From Sinorhizobium glycinis (GTDB lineage Bacteria; Pseudomonadota; Alphaproteobacteria; Rhizobiales; Rhizobiaceae), in assembly GCF_001651865.1 (NCBI RefSeq), contig NZ_LPUX01000050.1, positions 310,492 to 374,491 of the forward strand: a stretch of DNA of 64,000 nucleotides. Direction: 5' to 3'. A model generated the notes under the pieces. The model did no database searches and had not been told where the DNA came from. It saw only the letters and a list, made by a program, of their open reading frames with translations. This document shows positions 56,529 through 64,000 of the stretch, one piece after another. Made by a program: the position numbers and the translations under genes. Positions within the stretch are counted from its first letter, which is position 1. Each line of letters starts with the position of its first letter.

Positions 56529-56620
56529 CCGACCAGGCCTCGCGCGAGGAAGCCCGTGTGGCCAGAACGATAGGAAGCCGAGGCGTGACCGGCACGCACA
56601 GAAGACGATGTATAGGCCAC
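56525..56620 (-). CDS. small ORF between riboswitch and cobP, translationally coupled
   Basis: A 31-codon frame that starts at GTG 56620, five bases after a strong ggagg site, and ends in TGA overlapping the cobP ATG by ATGA. The peptide is Ser/Gly/His-rich ([19 protein letters not shown], ending LARGLVG). cobP itself has only a weak ribosome binding site. I infer that ribosomes reach cobP mainly through this frame, so the riboswitch could act by exposing or hiding the ggagg. It may be a regulatory leader or a real small protein. Confidence 0.55.
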   Translation of the reverse strand: MAYTSSSVRAGHASASYRSGHTGFLARGLVG

Positions 56621-56670
56621 GACAACCTCCGTGCTGGCATTGGGGAGAACTCCCCCGGGCGAAATGCCCT

Positions 56671-57046
56671 GATGGACGGCAGGTCTCCTGGCTCTCGGCG
56701 TCACGGGCAAGGCACTCCTGCGCACCCGGATGCGCATCGATGCTGAGCCCGAACGGGTCCGCCTCGCCTTCCCGGCGTCTGCTGGCTCGTGAAGGCGGAC
56801 GATTCGTAGAAGAAGAGGCGTCCAGCCCGGCTGCTCACGATACCACGCCAGTGGCTTTTCCGGCGCGCCCTCCGACCTCGCGACAACTGCCCCATGCAGT
56901 TTCATCGGAAGAGGAGCGGCATGCCCGATGGCGAACCCTGACCGTTCTACAGTCGCGGGGTCGGCTGCGATAGGGGCGCCCGGTATGGGTCCGCCCGTCA
57001 CATTCCCATTTACTCCCCCGCGCCGCTTCGGTGCGAGGGAACCATC
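56671..57046 (-). promoter_or_regulatory. adenosylcobalamin riboswitch controlling cobP-W-N-O
   Basis: Reading the minus strand, the conserved cobalamin-aptamer blocks appear in order: GGTTCCCTCGC (57043), GGGAATG (57007), CCCGCGACTGT (56959), GCCACTGGC (56855) and the B12 box AGCCAGGAGACCTGCC (56693-56678). The spacing between the third and fourth blocks (about 94 nt) and between the fourth and the B12 box (about 150 nt) is larger than usual, so peripheral stems are expanded. Downstream hairpins GGGC/GCCC and GGGGAGTTCTCCCC (56642-56669) may form the expression platform. Confidence 0.92.
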
Positions 57047-57297
57047 CATCGCCGTAATTATGAAGCGGATGCGGCAAAGTCAATCGACGGCCTGCGACGC
57101 GAGGCCGGCGAATTGCGGCAGCGCGGGCGCGTCGCCAACTATGCGCCATTCTCATAATCCAAACGGGTAGGCAGACGCCCCTCCCCAGCACGTGATAAAA
57201 CGCGCAGTCGAACCCGTGGCGGCTCCGATGCTTCGCCGGGGGTTTTCGATCATGTCCATGGCACTGAATTTTCTCAGCTCAGCCTGGAGGGGGTGCG

Positions 57298-58203
57298 ATG
57301 GCATATCTGCGTCGTGCCGCATTTGTCGCGCTAAGTGTCGCGCTTTACGGCTCCATGCCAAGCAAGGCCGCCGAACCGATTGGTCAGGCGATCCGGATCA
57401 AGACTGAAGTCAGCGGAGCGAGCGGGCCACTGGTCGTCAAGGACCCGGTTCATCGCGACGAGCGGATTCGGACATCCAGATCCGGGCTTGGCCAATTCGT
57501 CTTCCGAGACGGAAGCAAGCTTGCGGTAGGTGCCGGCTCGTCGGTCGTCATCGACAAATTCGTCTTCGACGACTCGAGATCGGTGCAGAAGTTGACCGTT
57601 GCGGCAGCGAAGGGAACGTTTCGCTGGATCAGCGGCAACTCGGGGCACTCGGCCTACCAGATCCTGACACCGGCCGGAACCATCGGCGTTCGAGGCACCG
57701 TCTTCGATTTTTACGTCGGCGGCGACGGCACGACGGCGGTGGTGCTCCTCAGCGGCGCTGCCGAATTTTGCGGCCGAGGAGGATGTCAACAGCTGACGCG
57801 GCGTTGCGACTGTGTGGTCGCCCGTCCCAATGGCGACATGACCGGAGCGCGACGGGTCGACCGAAGCATCCTCAGGACACTCCGTAACCAGCAGGCTTTG
57901 CCGTTCCTCTCCGGCAGACAGCAGCTGTCGCCCGGATGGAGCGGGACGGGCTGCGGCCTTTCAGCTGGGATCCAGATCCGCCCCGATCCAGTCCGCCCCC
58001 GTGCCGCGCCGCCACGCGAACCGGCTCCCAAACCGGACAATCCGCCCAAACCCGACAATCCGCCCAAACCCGACAATCCAAGCAAACCGGATAAGCCAAG
58101 CAAACCGGATAAGCCAAGCAAACCGGACGAGCCGAGTAAACCGGACAAGCCAAGCAAACCGGATAAGCACAACAGACCGGACAAGCCTGGCAAGCCCGAC
58201 TAA
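57298..58203 (+). CDS. FecR-domain protein with Lys/Pro/Asp repeat tail
   Basis: A 301-residue exported protein. Residues 1-24 form a signal peptide (ending PSKAA). Residues about 45-165 are a FecR-type beta domain (IRTSRSGLGQFVFRDGSKLA, TPAGTIGVRGTVFDFYVG). The last 56 residues are repeats of the type KPDNP, KPDKPS. No transmembrane helix separates an anti-sigma part, so it is not a classical FecR regulator but a periplasmic FecR-like protein, as often encoded beside CHASE2 cyclases. ATG 57298 has a ggaggggg site. It is convergent with the CHASE2 cyclase gene. Confidence 0.87.
   Translation: MAYLRRAAFVALSVALYGSMPSKAAEPIGQAIRIKTEVSGASGPLVVKDPVHRDERIRTSRSGLGQFVFRDGSKLAVGAGSSVVIDKFVFDDSRSVQKLTVAAAKGTFRWISGNSGHSAYQILTPAGTIGVRGTVFDFYVGGDGTTAVVLLSGAAEFCGRGGCQQLTRRCDCVVARPNGDMTGARRVDRSILRTLRNQQALPFLSGRQQLSPGWSGTGCGLSAGIQIRPDPVRPRAAPPREPAPKPDNPPKPDNPPKPDNPSKPDKPSKPDKPSKPDEPSKPDKPSKPDKHNRPDKPGKPD
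58040..58198 (+). repeat. KPDxP coding repeats
   Basis: Tandem 12- to 15-base units (ccaagcaaaccggataag and variants) encoding Pro-Ser-Lys-Pro-Asp-Lys repeats at the C-terminus of the FecR-like protein. A proline/lysine-rich tail of this kind could span or bind peptidoglycan (inference). Confidence 0.85.
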
Positions 58204-58369
58204 CACGACAAAAGCTGGCACGACAAACCGAACAAATTCGACAGGCCGGACATGCCGAGCAACCGTGATGACTCGCGATACGATCGGGGGAAGGCCCCTT
58301 CGCTCGGACGATGGTGACTATAGTTGAAGTTCCGAAAAGCGGCACCTTTTGCAGCGTCCGGCGAAGCAC

Positions 58370-60538
58370 CTATTCGCCAACCGCATCCTTCGCCGTCGGC
58401 TCACCAATGAAATGATCGCCGCGCCGGGAAATCCGGCGATAGAACTCCGACAAGCCCGGCGCCAGCGCAGACGCCTTAAGCTTTGCCGCGCCCAACATGC
58501 GCCGGCTGTCGGGGGAGCGGGCGCGCAAAGCGTCGACCAGCCGCCGGTGGACTTCCTGCAACTCGGCGAATTCATCCGAGGCGGCCAGTCGCTCGTCACC
58601 GACGACTCCAAAGAGCCTCGTTCGCGTGCTCTTGCCCTTGAGCCCCAATGCTCCGGCCTCCAGCAGGGCACAACCGCCGGCCAAACTTGCCGTCGCCTCG
58701 GACACGAGAATATCGTAACCGACTTCTTTGCAAGCGGATTCGATGCGCGCCGCCACATTGACGGTGTCTCCGACCGCCGAATAGTTGAAATGCGTCTCAG
58801 CGCCCATGTTACCGACGCAGGCAAGCCCGGTGTGGATTCCAATCCCGATGGCGACGCTTTGGCCCGTTCCGAAACCGAAGGCATCCTTGTCATTGAGACG
58901 AGCAAGCGTTTCTCGCATCGCCAAAGCCGCGCGAACGGCCCTGCGAGGATGATCTCCAACATCGACGGGGGCGTTCCAGAAGGCCATGATCGAGTCGCCG
59001 ATGAACTTGTCGAGCGTGCCCTCGTTTTCGATGACATGGCGACTCAACGCGTCGAGAAGCGTATTCAGGAACCCGACCACCTCATGTGGCGCCAAACGCT
59101 CGCTGATCTCGGTGAAATTGCGCACGTCGACGAACATGATCGTCAGTTCACGATCGTCTCCGCCGAGGCGCAGGGCGTTCTGCGTGTGCTCGACGCGGTA
59201 AAGCAGCGACGGCGACAAATATTGGCCGAAAGCGCGCCGAACGACCCGGCGTTCCCGGTCGGTCACCAGGAAGCGGTATGCCGTCGCGGCGAAATGCGTG
59301 ACCAATCCGGAAAAGATCGGAGCAAGCGGGTCGAAGAGCAGTCCCGCATAGAGGAACGCGGTCCAGGAGGTCGCGAGAGCCAGTCCGGTAATCAGCAGCC
59401 CGCAGGCAAGCGCCACGCCGGGGCTCACGAAGGTCGTCGCGATTACGAGAAGGGTGCCGGCGACGGCGATCGACAGGATCTCAAGCCCTTCGGCCCAGTC
59501 TGGACGCGAAAGGAAGCGACCCGACAGGATCTGCTCGACGGCCTGGGCGTGAAGCGAGACGCCCGGGACGTTGTGTCCAAGAGCCGTGGTGCGGATGTCC
59601 AGCAAGCCGGCAGCCGAGGTGCCGACGAAGACGATGCTGCCTTCGACCGCAGCCCTGACATCCTGGGGAGCACCCGATGCGGCAAGCACGCGGCCGGCCG
59701 ACACATATCTTTCCGCCCGGTCCTCACTGACGTAGAGCCAGAGCTCGCCAGCCGCCGTGACCGGCACGGCGAAATCGCCGATCTTGATCCGGGTTATCGT
59801 ATCGGGCACGTCCTTTGCGCCGGCCAGCAGATAGGTGGAGGCGCCCTGCGCGACACGCAGCGCTTCGAGCGCCAAATTCGGATAGAGCTGTTCGCCATCG
59901 CTGAGAAGCAGCGGGACCGTGCGCACGACCGCCGACGGGCTGCCGGGATTGAGGCTGATATGCCCAATGCCGGCCGCATTGGACTCGAGTTCCGGCCGGA
60001 GCGGTGTTGCGGCCGTAAGCCGCGGCGGCGCGTCGAACGGGGTCTCGCCGGTGAAGGCGAAGCCCGCCTTCACCGGCGGTCGATAATGGCCTTCGTTCGA
60101 TAGGCCGAAACCCAGCACGACGGGCTTGCCGGCGATTGCCCCGGCAAAGATTTCGTCATTGTCCGGTAATCGTTCCAGCAATGCGGGATCGATTCCCACG
60201 ACGTCGCGCATAACGACGCGCGGCGACAGCCGATCGGGCTCCGCGAACAGAATATCAAAGGCAATGACGGCGGCCCCCATGTCGGAGAGTCTTTTGACCA
60301 GGGCAGCCAATCGATCCCTCGGCCAAGGCCACTGGCCGAACTCCCTGAGCGATGCCTCGTCGATATCGACGACCCGCACCGGCAGGTTTTCGAGCGGCCG
60401 TGGCGCCAGTCGCTGGTACTCGTCGAAGGTGACTTCGCGGGCGAATCTCAGCAGTTGCGGATCACCTGCCCGCAGCACCGTCAGAGCCGCGACAATTACC
60501 AATCCGATAAGGACGCCGACCAGCTGGGCGCGTGTCAT
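58370..60538 (-). CDS. CHASE2-domain adenylate/guanylate cyclase
   Basis: A membrane receptor cyclase of 722 residues from ATG 60538 (an upstream in-frame ATG at 60637 adds 33 non-hydrophobic residues). Layout: one N-terminal membrane helix, an extracytoplasmic CHASE2 sensor domain (about 30-310), three membrane helices (about 335-410) and a class III cyclase domain (about 440-640). The metal aspartates are in FVDVRNFTEI and FIGDSIMAFW. It probably makes cAMP in response to a periplasmic signal. It is convergent with the FecR-like gene; in other proteobacteria FecR-like and CHASE2 cyclases are linked. Confidence 0.92.
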   Translation of the reverse strand: MTRAQLVGVLIGLVIVAALTVLRAGDPQLLRFAREVTFDEYQRLAPRPLENLPVRVVDIDEASLREFGQWPWPRDRLAALVKRLSDMGAAVIAFDILFAEPDRLSPRVVMRDVVGIDPALLERLPDNDEIFAGAIAGKPVVLGFGLSNEGHYRPPVKAGFAFTGETPFDAPPRLTAATPLRPELESNAAGIGHISLNPGSPSAVVRTVPLLLSDGEQLYPNLALEALRVAQGASTYLLAGAKDVPDTITRIKIGDFAVPVTAAGELWLYVSEDRAERYVSAGRVLAASGAPQDVRAAVEGSIVFVGTSAAGLLDIRTTALGHNVPGVSLHAQAVEQILSGRFLSRPDWAEGLEILSIAVAGTLLVIATTFVSPGVALACGLLITGLALATSWTAFLYAGLLFDPLAPIFSGLVTHFAATAYRFLVTDRERRVVRRAFGQYLSPSLLYRVEHTQNALRLGGDDRELTIMFVDVRNFTEISERLAPHEVVGFLNTLLDALSRHVIENEGTLDKFIGDSIMAFWNAPVDVGDHPRRAVRAALAMRETLARLNDKDAFGFGTGQSVAIGIGIHTGLACVGNMGAETHFNYSAVGDTVNVAARIESACKEVGYDILVSEATASLAGGCALLEAGALGLKGKSTRTRLFGVVGDERLAASDEFAELQEVHRRLVDALRARSPDSRRMLGAAKLKASALAPGLSEFYRRISRRGDHFIGEPTAKDAVGE

Positions 60539-60691
60539 GACCGCCGACCCTTTTTGCCGAGGGGCGCGACTGGTTTCTCTCGGGAAAAAGCTGGTCTGCC
60601 GCCTCGCCGGCCATGCTGCATCCTTCGCAGCGGCCATGCAATATCAACAAACGGGGGTTCGGCGGCGAGTTGTGCGCCGGCGGTGCAGCAG

Positions 60692-62146
60692 CTATTCGAG
60701 CAAGCGGTTGAGCCAGGCGCGGTCGAGCACGCCCTCCAGCTCGGCGGCAATCTCATCCAGGGCGCTGTCGACCGACTGACGATAGTTGGCACCACCGCCG
60801 TCGATACCCAGGCTCTTCAGCAATGCGGCGCGGTACGCATCGCTGCCGAAGAGACCGTGAAGGTAGGTTCCCATTACCCGGCCATCGGGCGACATCGCAC
60901 CGTCAGGGCGGCCGTCGATCGTCACCGGCGCACGTTCGCAATCTGCCCCGACGGTTTTGCCGAGATGAATTTCGTAGCCCTCTAGCGCCACGTCATGCTC
61001 CAGCGACCAGGCGCGGCTGTTGCGAACCGTCTTTTCCGGCGCCATCTCGGTTTCGACCGAAAGCAGCCCGAGACCGGCGATCTCCCGCTCGCTTCCTTCA
61101 ATGCCGAGCGGATCGGCGACACGGACGCCCAGCATCTGATAGCCACCGCATATGCCGATCACGCGACCGCCGCACCGGAAGTGGCGCTCGAGATCGCGGT
61201 CCCAGCCCTGGGCGCGGAAATCCTTCAGATCCGAGATCGTCGATTTCGAACCGGGGATGACGACAAGCCCCGCGTCCTCCGGCAGCGGCATGCCCGGTCG
61301 TATGAAGACGAGCTCGACCTCGGGCTCTGCCGCGAGCGGATCGAGATCGTCGAAATTGGCGATGCGCGACAGGACGGGCACGGCGATTTTAAGTGCCTTG
61401 CCGCTGCCGCGCGCCAACTTCTCGAGAACCACGGAATCCTCGGCCGGCAGCCGCGCGGCACTTTTCAGCCAGGGCACCACCCCGAAACAAGGCCAGCCGG
61501 TGAAGCGGCCGACGGCAGCGATGCCATCGTCGAAAAGTGTGACGTCGCCGCGGAACTTGTTGATGAGATAGCCAGTGACCATCCGCCGATCTTCGTCCGG
61601 CAGAATCGCATGGGTGCCGACCAGCGATGCGATGACGCCGCCGCGGTCGATGTCGCCTACGAGGACGACCGGCACATTGGCGCGGGTGGCAAAGCCCATA
61701 TTGGCGATGTCGCCGGCCCTGAGGTTGATCTCCGCCGGCGAGCCGGCACCCTCGACGACGACCAGATCCGCGCCGGCCGAGATGTGCCCGAAACTCTCCA
61801 TGACTGCGCCGAGCAGCTTCGGCTTCAGCGCCTGATATTCCCTGCCCTTTGCCTGACCCGCGACTTTTCCCTGCAGAATGATCTGGCTGCCCACATCGGA
61901 TTGCGGTTTCAGAAGCACCGGGTTCATATGCACTGAAGAGGGCACCCGCGCGGCGAGCGACTGCAGCCACTGCGCCCGGCCGATTTCACCACCGTCATCG
62001 GAGACGGCCGCGTTGTTCGACATGTTCTGCGGCTTGAAGGGCCTCACCTTCAGGCCGCGATTGGCAGCAAGCCGGCAGAGGCCCGCCACCAATACCGATT
62101 TTCCGACATCCGAGCCGGTCCCCTGGAGCATGATCGCACGTGTCAT
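60692..62146 (-). CDS. cobQ: cobyric acid synthase
   Basis: A 484-residue glutamine-dependent amidotransferase that adds four amide groups to adenosylcobyrinic acid a,c-diamide. The N-terminal dethiobiotin-synthetase-like ATPase domain has [20 protein letters not shown], and the C-terminal glutamine-amidotransferase has the Cys in [12 protein letters not shown] and the GTYLHGLF motif. ATG 62146 follows a ccgtatcg-type weak site. It is separated from the other cob genes by the FecR/CHASE2 pair, and I see no riboswitch in front of it. Confidence 0.96.
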   Translation of the reverse strand: MTRAIMLQGTGSDVGKSVLVAGLCRLAANRGLKVRPFKPQNMSNNAAVSDDGGEIGRAQWLQSLAARVPSSVHMNPVLLKPQSDVGSQIILQGKVAGQAKGREYQALKPKLLGAVMESFGHISAGADLVVVEGAGSPAEINLRAGDIANMGFATRANVPVVLVGDIDRGGVIASLVGTHAILPDEDRRMVTGYLINKFRGDVTLFDDGIAAVGRFTGWPCFGVVPWLKSAARLPAEDSVVLEKLARGSGKALKIAVPVLSRIANFDDLDPLAAEPEVELVFIRPGMPLPEDAGLVVIPGSKSTISDLKDFRAQGWDRDLERHFRCGGRVIGICGGYQMLGVRVADPLGIEGSEREIAGLGLLSVETEMAPEKTVRNSRAWSLEHDVALEGYEIHLGKTVGADCERAPVTIDGRPDGAMSPDGRVMGTYLHGLFGSDAYRAALLKSLGIDGGGANYRQSVDSALDEIAAELEGVLDRAWLNRLLE

Positions 62147-62391
62147 GCGATCTCCGTAGCATCGAAATCCCCTGCCGCAAAGCTCTGTCTCGACGTCATT
62201 TCACCGCATTAGCGCCGACGCCGGTCGCGGCGCGCATCACCCGCTTTTCAAGCATGCGACCAACTTTGGAGCGCTGGCCAGAATGCGACATGCGACGCCG
62301 AGTTTGGCATCGAGAAATATCCGCCGCACGCCTATATCGCCGCCATCGCAACAACCGGGAAAGACCCGGACTCCCAATGCAGGAAAAACCC

Positions 62392-62535
62392 ATGCTGTTC
62401 ATCTTCAGCAAACCCAACTTCGTTCAGATCGCTTGGAATGCACAGGCGCCGCGCAGCCAGTCGCGCGTCCGCAATATGCCGGTCGATTCCCCGTTCGGCC
62501 CACTCGGCTTCATCCGCACGTCGAACGTAGGCTGA
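62392..62535 (+). CDS. possible small protein
   Basis: A 47-codon frame, MLFIFSKPNFVQIAWNAQ to GPLGFIRTSNVG, starting ATG 62392 behind an agga site, with an alternative ATG at 62377. The hydrophobic start followed by a Pro/Gly-rich end is protein-like, and strong hairpins follow within 100 bases. No family is recognised. Confidence 0.4.
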   Translation: MLFIFSKPNFVQIAWNAQAPRSQSRVRNMPVDSPFGPLGFIRTSNVG

Positions 62536-62617
62536 TTCCGGGCGGCCACCACCGATGAATAATGGGAGGGCTTTCTCGCTCTGAATTCGGCCGACATTCC
62601 GCGAGATGCCAAGGAGG

Positions 62618-62650
62618 CAGGTCCGGTACGCAACACCTGAACCGGACCTG
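62618..62650 (+). terminator. strong hairpin, possible terminator
   Basis: A perfect ten-base-pair stem (CAGGTCCGGT / ACCGGACCTG) with a 13-base loop, about 80 bases after the small ORF at 62392. No T-run follows, so factor-independent termination is uncertain; a second hairpin follows immediately. Confidence 0.5.
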
Positions 62651-62884
62651 CGGCAGTCGCCCGCCGCAGGCAAACAATTAGCCTGACATCCTTACCGGAT
62701 GGTTAGTGAGAGCTTAATCAAACGTGAATTCGCAATTTTTCCTCGTTCGCTGCCTCTCTCGAACAGGATCGCGTCGCCCGATCTGAGGCCACGGCGGCGA
62801 CTCTCGATTGAAGAGGTTGATTTCTCGTCGGAAACACCTAGGCTGACTGATCGTAGGCCGCGTAACGGCGGGAAGCCCGGGAAC

Positions 62885-63883
62885 ATGACGAAACTCCTCG
62901 CAATCACGTTCGCCGCTGCTGGCATCTATGCCCTGGCCAGTTCGACACGGGCCGCAGAGTGCGGGGAGGTCAGCATTGCCGAGATGAACTGGGCCTCGGC
63001 CGGCATCGCCTCCCATGTCGACAAGATCATTCTCGAGAGCGGCTATGGCTGCACCGTCTCCCTCGTTGCCGGCGACACGATGCGAATCTTCGCCTCGATG
63101 AACGAGAGGGCCGAGCCCGACCTGGCGCCCGAGCTTTGGATCCATTCCGTGCGCACGCAGCTCGAAGCGGCCATCAAGGAAGGCCGTCTTATCCAGGCTG
63201 CTCCGATTCTCAGCGAAGGGGGCGTCGAAGGCTGGTGGATCCCGAGATTCCTGGCCAATGCCCATCCAGAAATCAAGACCGTCCAAGACGCCCTGAAGCA
63301 CCCGGATCTTTTCCCGGCGCCCGACGATTCCGGCAAGGGCGCTATCTACAGTTGCCCCTCCGGCTGGAACTGCCGGATCTCGACGGCCAACCTCTACAAA
63401 GCGCTGGACGCGGAGAAGGCCGGCTTCAAGCTGATCGATCCCGGTTCGGCAGCCGAGCTCGATGGCTCCATTGCCGAAGCCTTCGAGAAAAAGACGGGTT
63501 GGCTCGGCTATTATTGGGCACCGACGGCGATCCTCGGCAAATATGAAATGATCCGGCTCTCCTTCGGCGTCGACCACGACAGGGCGGAATGGGACTCCTG
63601 CTCGGCCGTACCGGATTGTCCCAGCCCGAAGGTCAACTCCTATCCAGTCTCGGATGTCTATACCGTAGTGACGAGATCCTTTTCCGAAAAGGCAGGCGCC
63701 GCTATGGACTACGTCAATGCCCGCGGATGGGACAATGCGACAGTCAACAAGGTTCTCGCCTGGATGGATCAAAATCAGGCCACCAACGAGGACGCCGCCA
63801 GATATTTCCTGGAACACTTCCCGGACCTATGGGCAAAATGGGTGAGTCCGGAAGTTGCAGAAAAGGTGAAGGCGGCACTTTGA
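62885..63883 (+). CDS. glycine betaine/choline-type ABC substrate-binding protein (OpuAC family)
   Basis: A 332-residue periplasmic binding protein. Signal peptide residues 1-23 (ending STRAA). The start of the mature protein (CGEVSIAEMNWASAGIASHV) and the segment WWIPRFLANAHPEIKTV are typical of OpuAC/ProX-like proteins binding quaternary amines; aromatic residues of the ligand cage are plentiful (WIPRF, GYYWAPT). Four to six Cys suggest disulfides. ATG 62885 follows a cccggga stretch; a longer frame to 62699 lacks a signal peptide. No permease or ATPase gene is seen before the window ends, so partners may lie beyond or elsewhere. Confidence 0.87.
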   Translation: MTKLLAITFAAAGIYALASSTRAAECGEVSIAEMNWASAGIASHVDKIILESGYGCTVSLVAGDTMRIFASMNERAEPDLAPELWIHSVRTQLEAAIKEGRLIQAAPILSEGGVEGWWIPRFLANAHPEIKTVQDALKHPDLFPAPDDSGKGAIYSCPSGWNCRISTANLYKALDAEKAGFKLIDPGSAAELDGSIAEAFEKKTGWLGYYWAPTAILGKYEMIRLSFGVDHDRAEWDSCSAVPDCPSPKVNSYPVSDVYTVVTRSFSEKAGAAMDYVNARGWDNATVNKVLAWMDQNQATNEDAARYFLEHFPDLWAKWVSPEVAEKVKAAL

Positions 63884-64000
63884 CGGAAGCCGTATTGAGG
63901 ACAGAGGACGGATCCTGTTCAGGGCTGCGGCATTCGCCGCCGCATGTTCGCGACGAAGCTGCCCCGCCCCGCGTCGCAAACAGCATAGCAGCGCGCCCAT

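Larger units (their letters stand above)
62147..62884. other. intergenic region with a possible small gene and two hairpins
   Basis: About 740 bases between cobQ and the OpuAC-type gene. It holds a possible 47-codon gene (62392-62535) followed by two strong hairpins, CAGGTCCGGT/ACCGGACCTG (62618-62650) and TGCGGC/GCCGCA (62649-62668). The promoter of cobQ should lie near 62150-62350. The rest shows nothing recognisable. Confidence 0.45.

Noticed and set aside
54894-56573. 559-codon plus-strand frame opposite cobW/cobP
   Set aside because: Antisense shadow of two well-conserved genes; no recognisable protein features.

Overview
This window reads as a piece of a rhizobial chromosome, most likely Sinorhizobium/Ensifer. 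The grounds are: a complete acpXL-fabZ-fabF2-fabF1-adh2-lpxXL cluster for the very-long-chain acyl group of lipid A; aerobic-route cobalamin genes (cobE-A-B-C-D, then cobP-W-N-O, then cobQ); a DUF982 gene; three families of GC-rich palindromic repeats, one of which resembles the RIME elements of rhizobia; and uniformly high GC. I see no rRNA, tRNA, insertion sequence, phage gene or CRISPR array. The species assignment is inference from gene content, not a database match.

Layout. 1-8 kb: the 3' part of uvrB, a secreted Gly/Asp-repeat protein, a J-domain protein, cspA, dusA and three small genes. 8.2-9.5 kb: a fumarylacetoacetase-family hydrolase and a gamma-carbonic anhydrase. 9.7-13 kb: zinc uptake, with znuC-znuB-zur divergent from znuA across two palindromic Zur-box-like sites. 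13.4-30.5 kb: a large glycan-use locus on one strand (ABC sugar transporter, GH2 beta-mannosidase, sugar isomerase, Gfo/Idh oxidoreductase, aldo/keto reductase, TRAP transporter, GH43 glycosidase), with a divergent LacI-type regulator and matching operator-like palindromes.

30.5-37 kb is an accessory-looking stretch: a gutted adenylate cyclase, an orphan gene, a YdeI-like gene, a SUKH-like gene that seems frameshifted, gnd, an SRPBCC-VOC fusion and an orphan PAS protein. 37.2-42.8 kb is the lipid A very-long-chain fatty acid cluster. 43-48.5 kb is cobE-A-B-C-D plus a phosphodiesterase. 49-49.8 kb is a TauE/SafE-type permease. 49.8-57 kb is cobP-W-N-O behind an adenosylcobalamin riboswitch. 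57.3-60.5 kb is a convergent FecR / CHASE2-cyclase pair. Then come cobQ and an OpuAC-type binding protein near the right edge.

The most unusual signal is the behaviour of the palindromic repeats. Two copies of one family sit inside cobN, and both are translated in the same frame, adding about 60 and 68 residues that share the peptides PPSVLPDISPTRGE and VGEMPGRAEGG. Other copies lie between genes within operons (fabF1/adh2, cobW/cobN, Gfo-Idh/aldo-keto reductase) or between convergent genes, and a degenerate GC-rich stretch lies within the tail of uvrB. A second unusual signal is a 31-codon ORF between the riboswitch and cobP. It has a strong ribosome binding site and an ATGA overlap with cobP, so it could couple riboswitch control to cobP translation. 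A third is that FabF2 lacks the condensing-enzyme cysteine and first histidine while its neighbour FabF1 keeps them, which suggests a KS/chain-length-factor-like pair.
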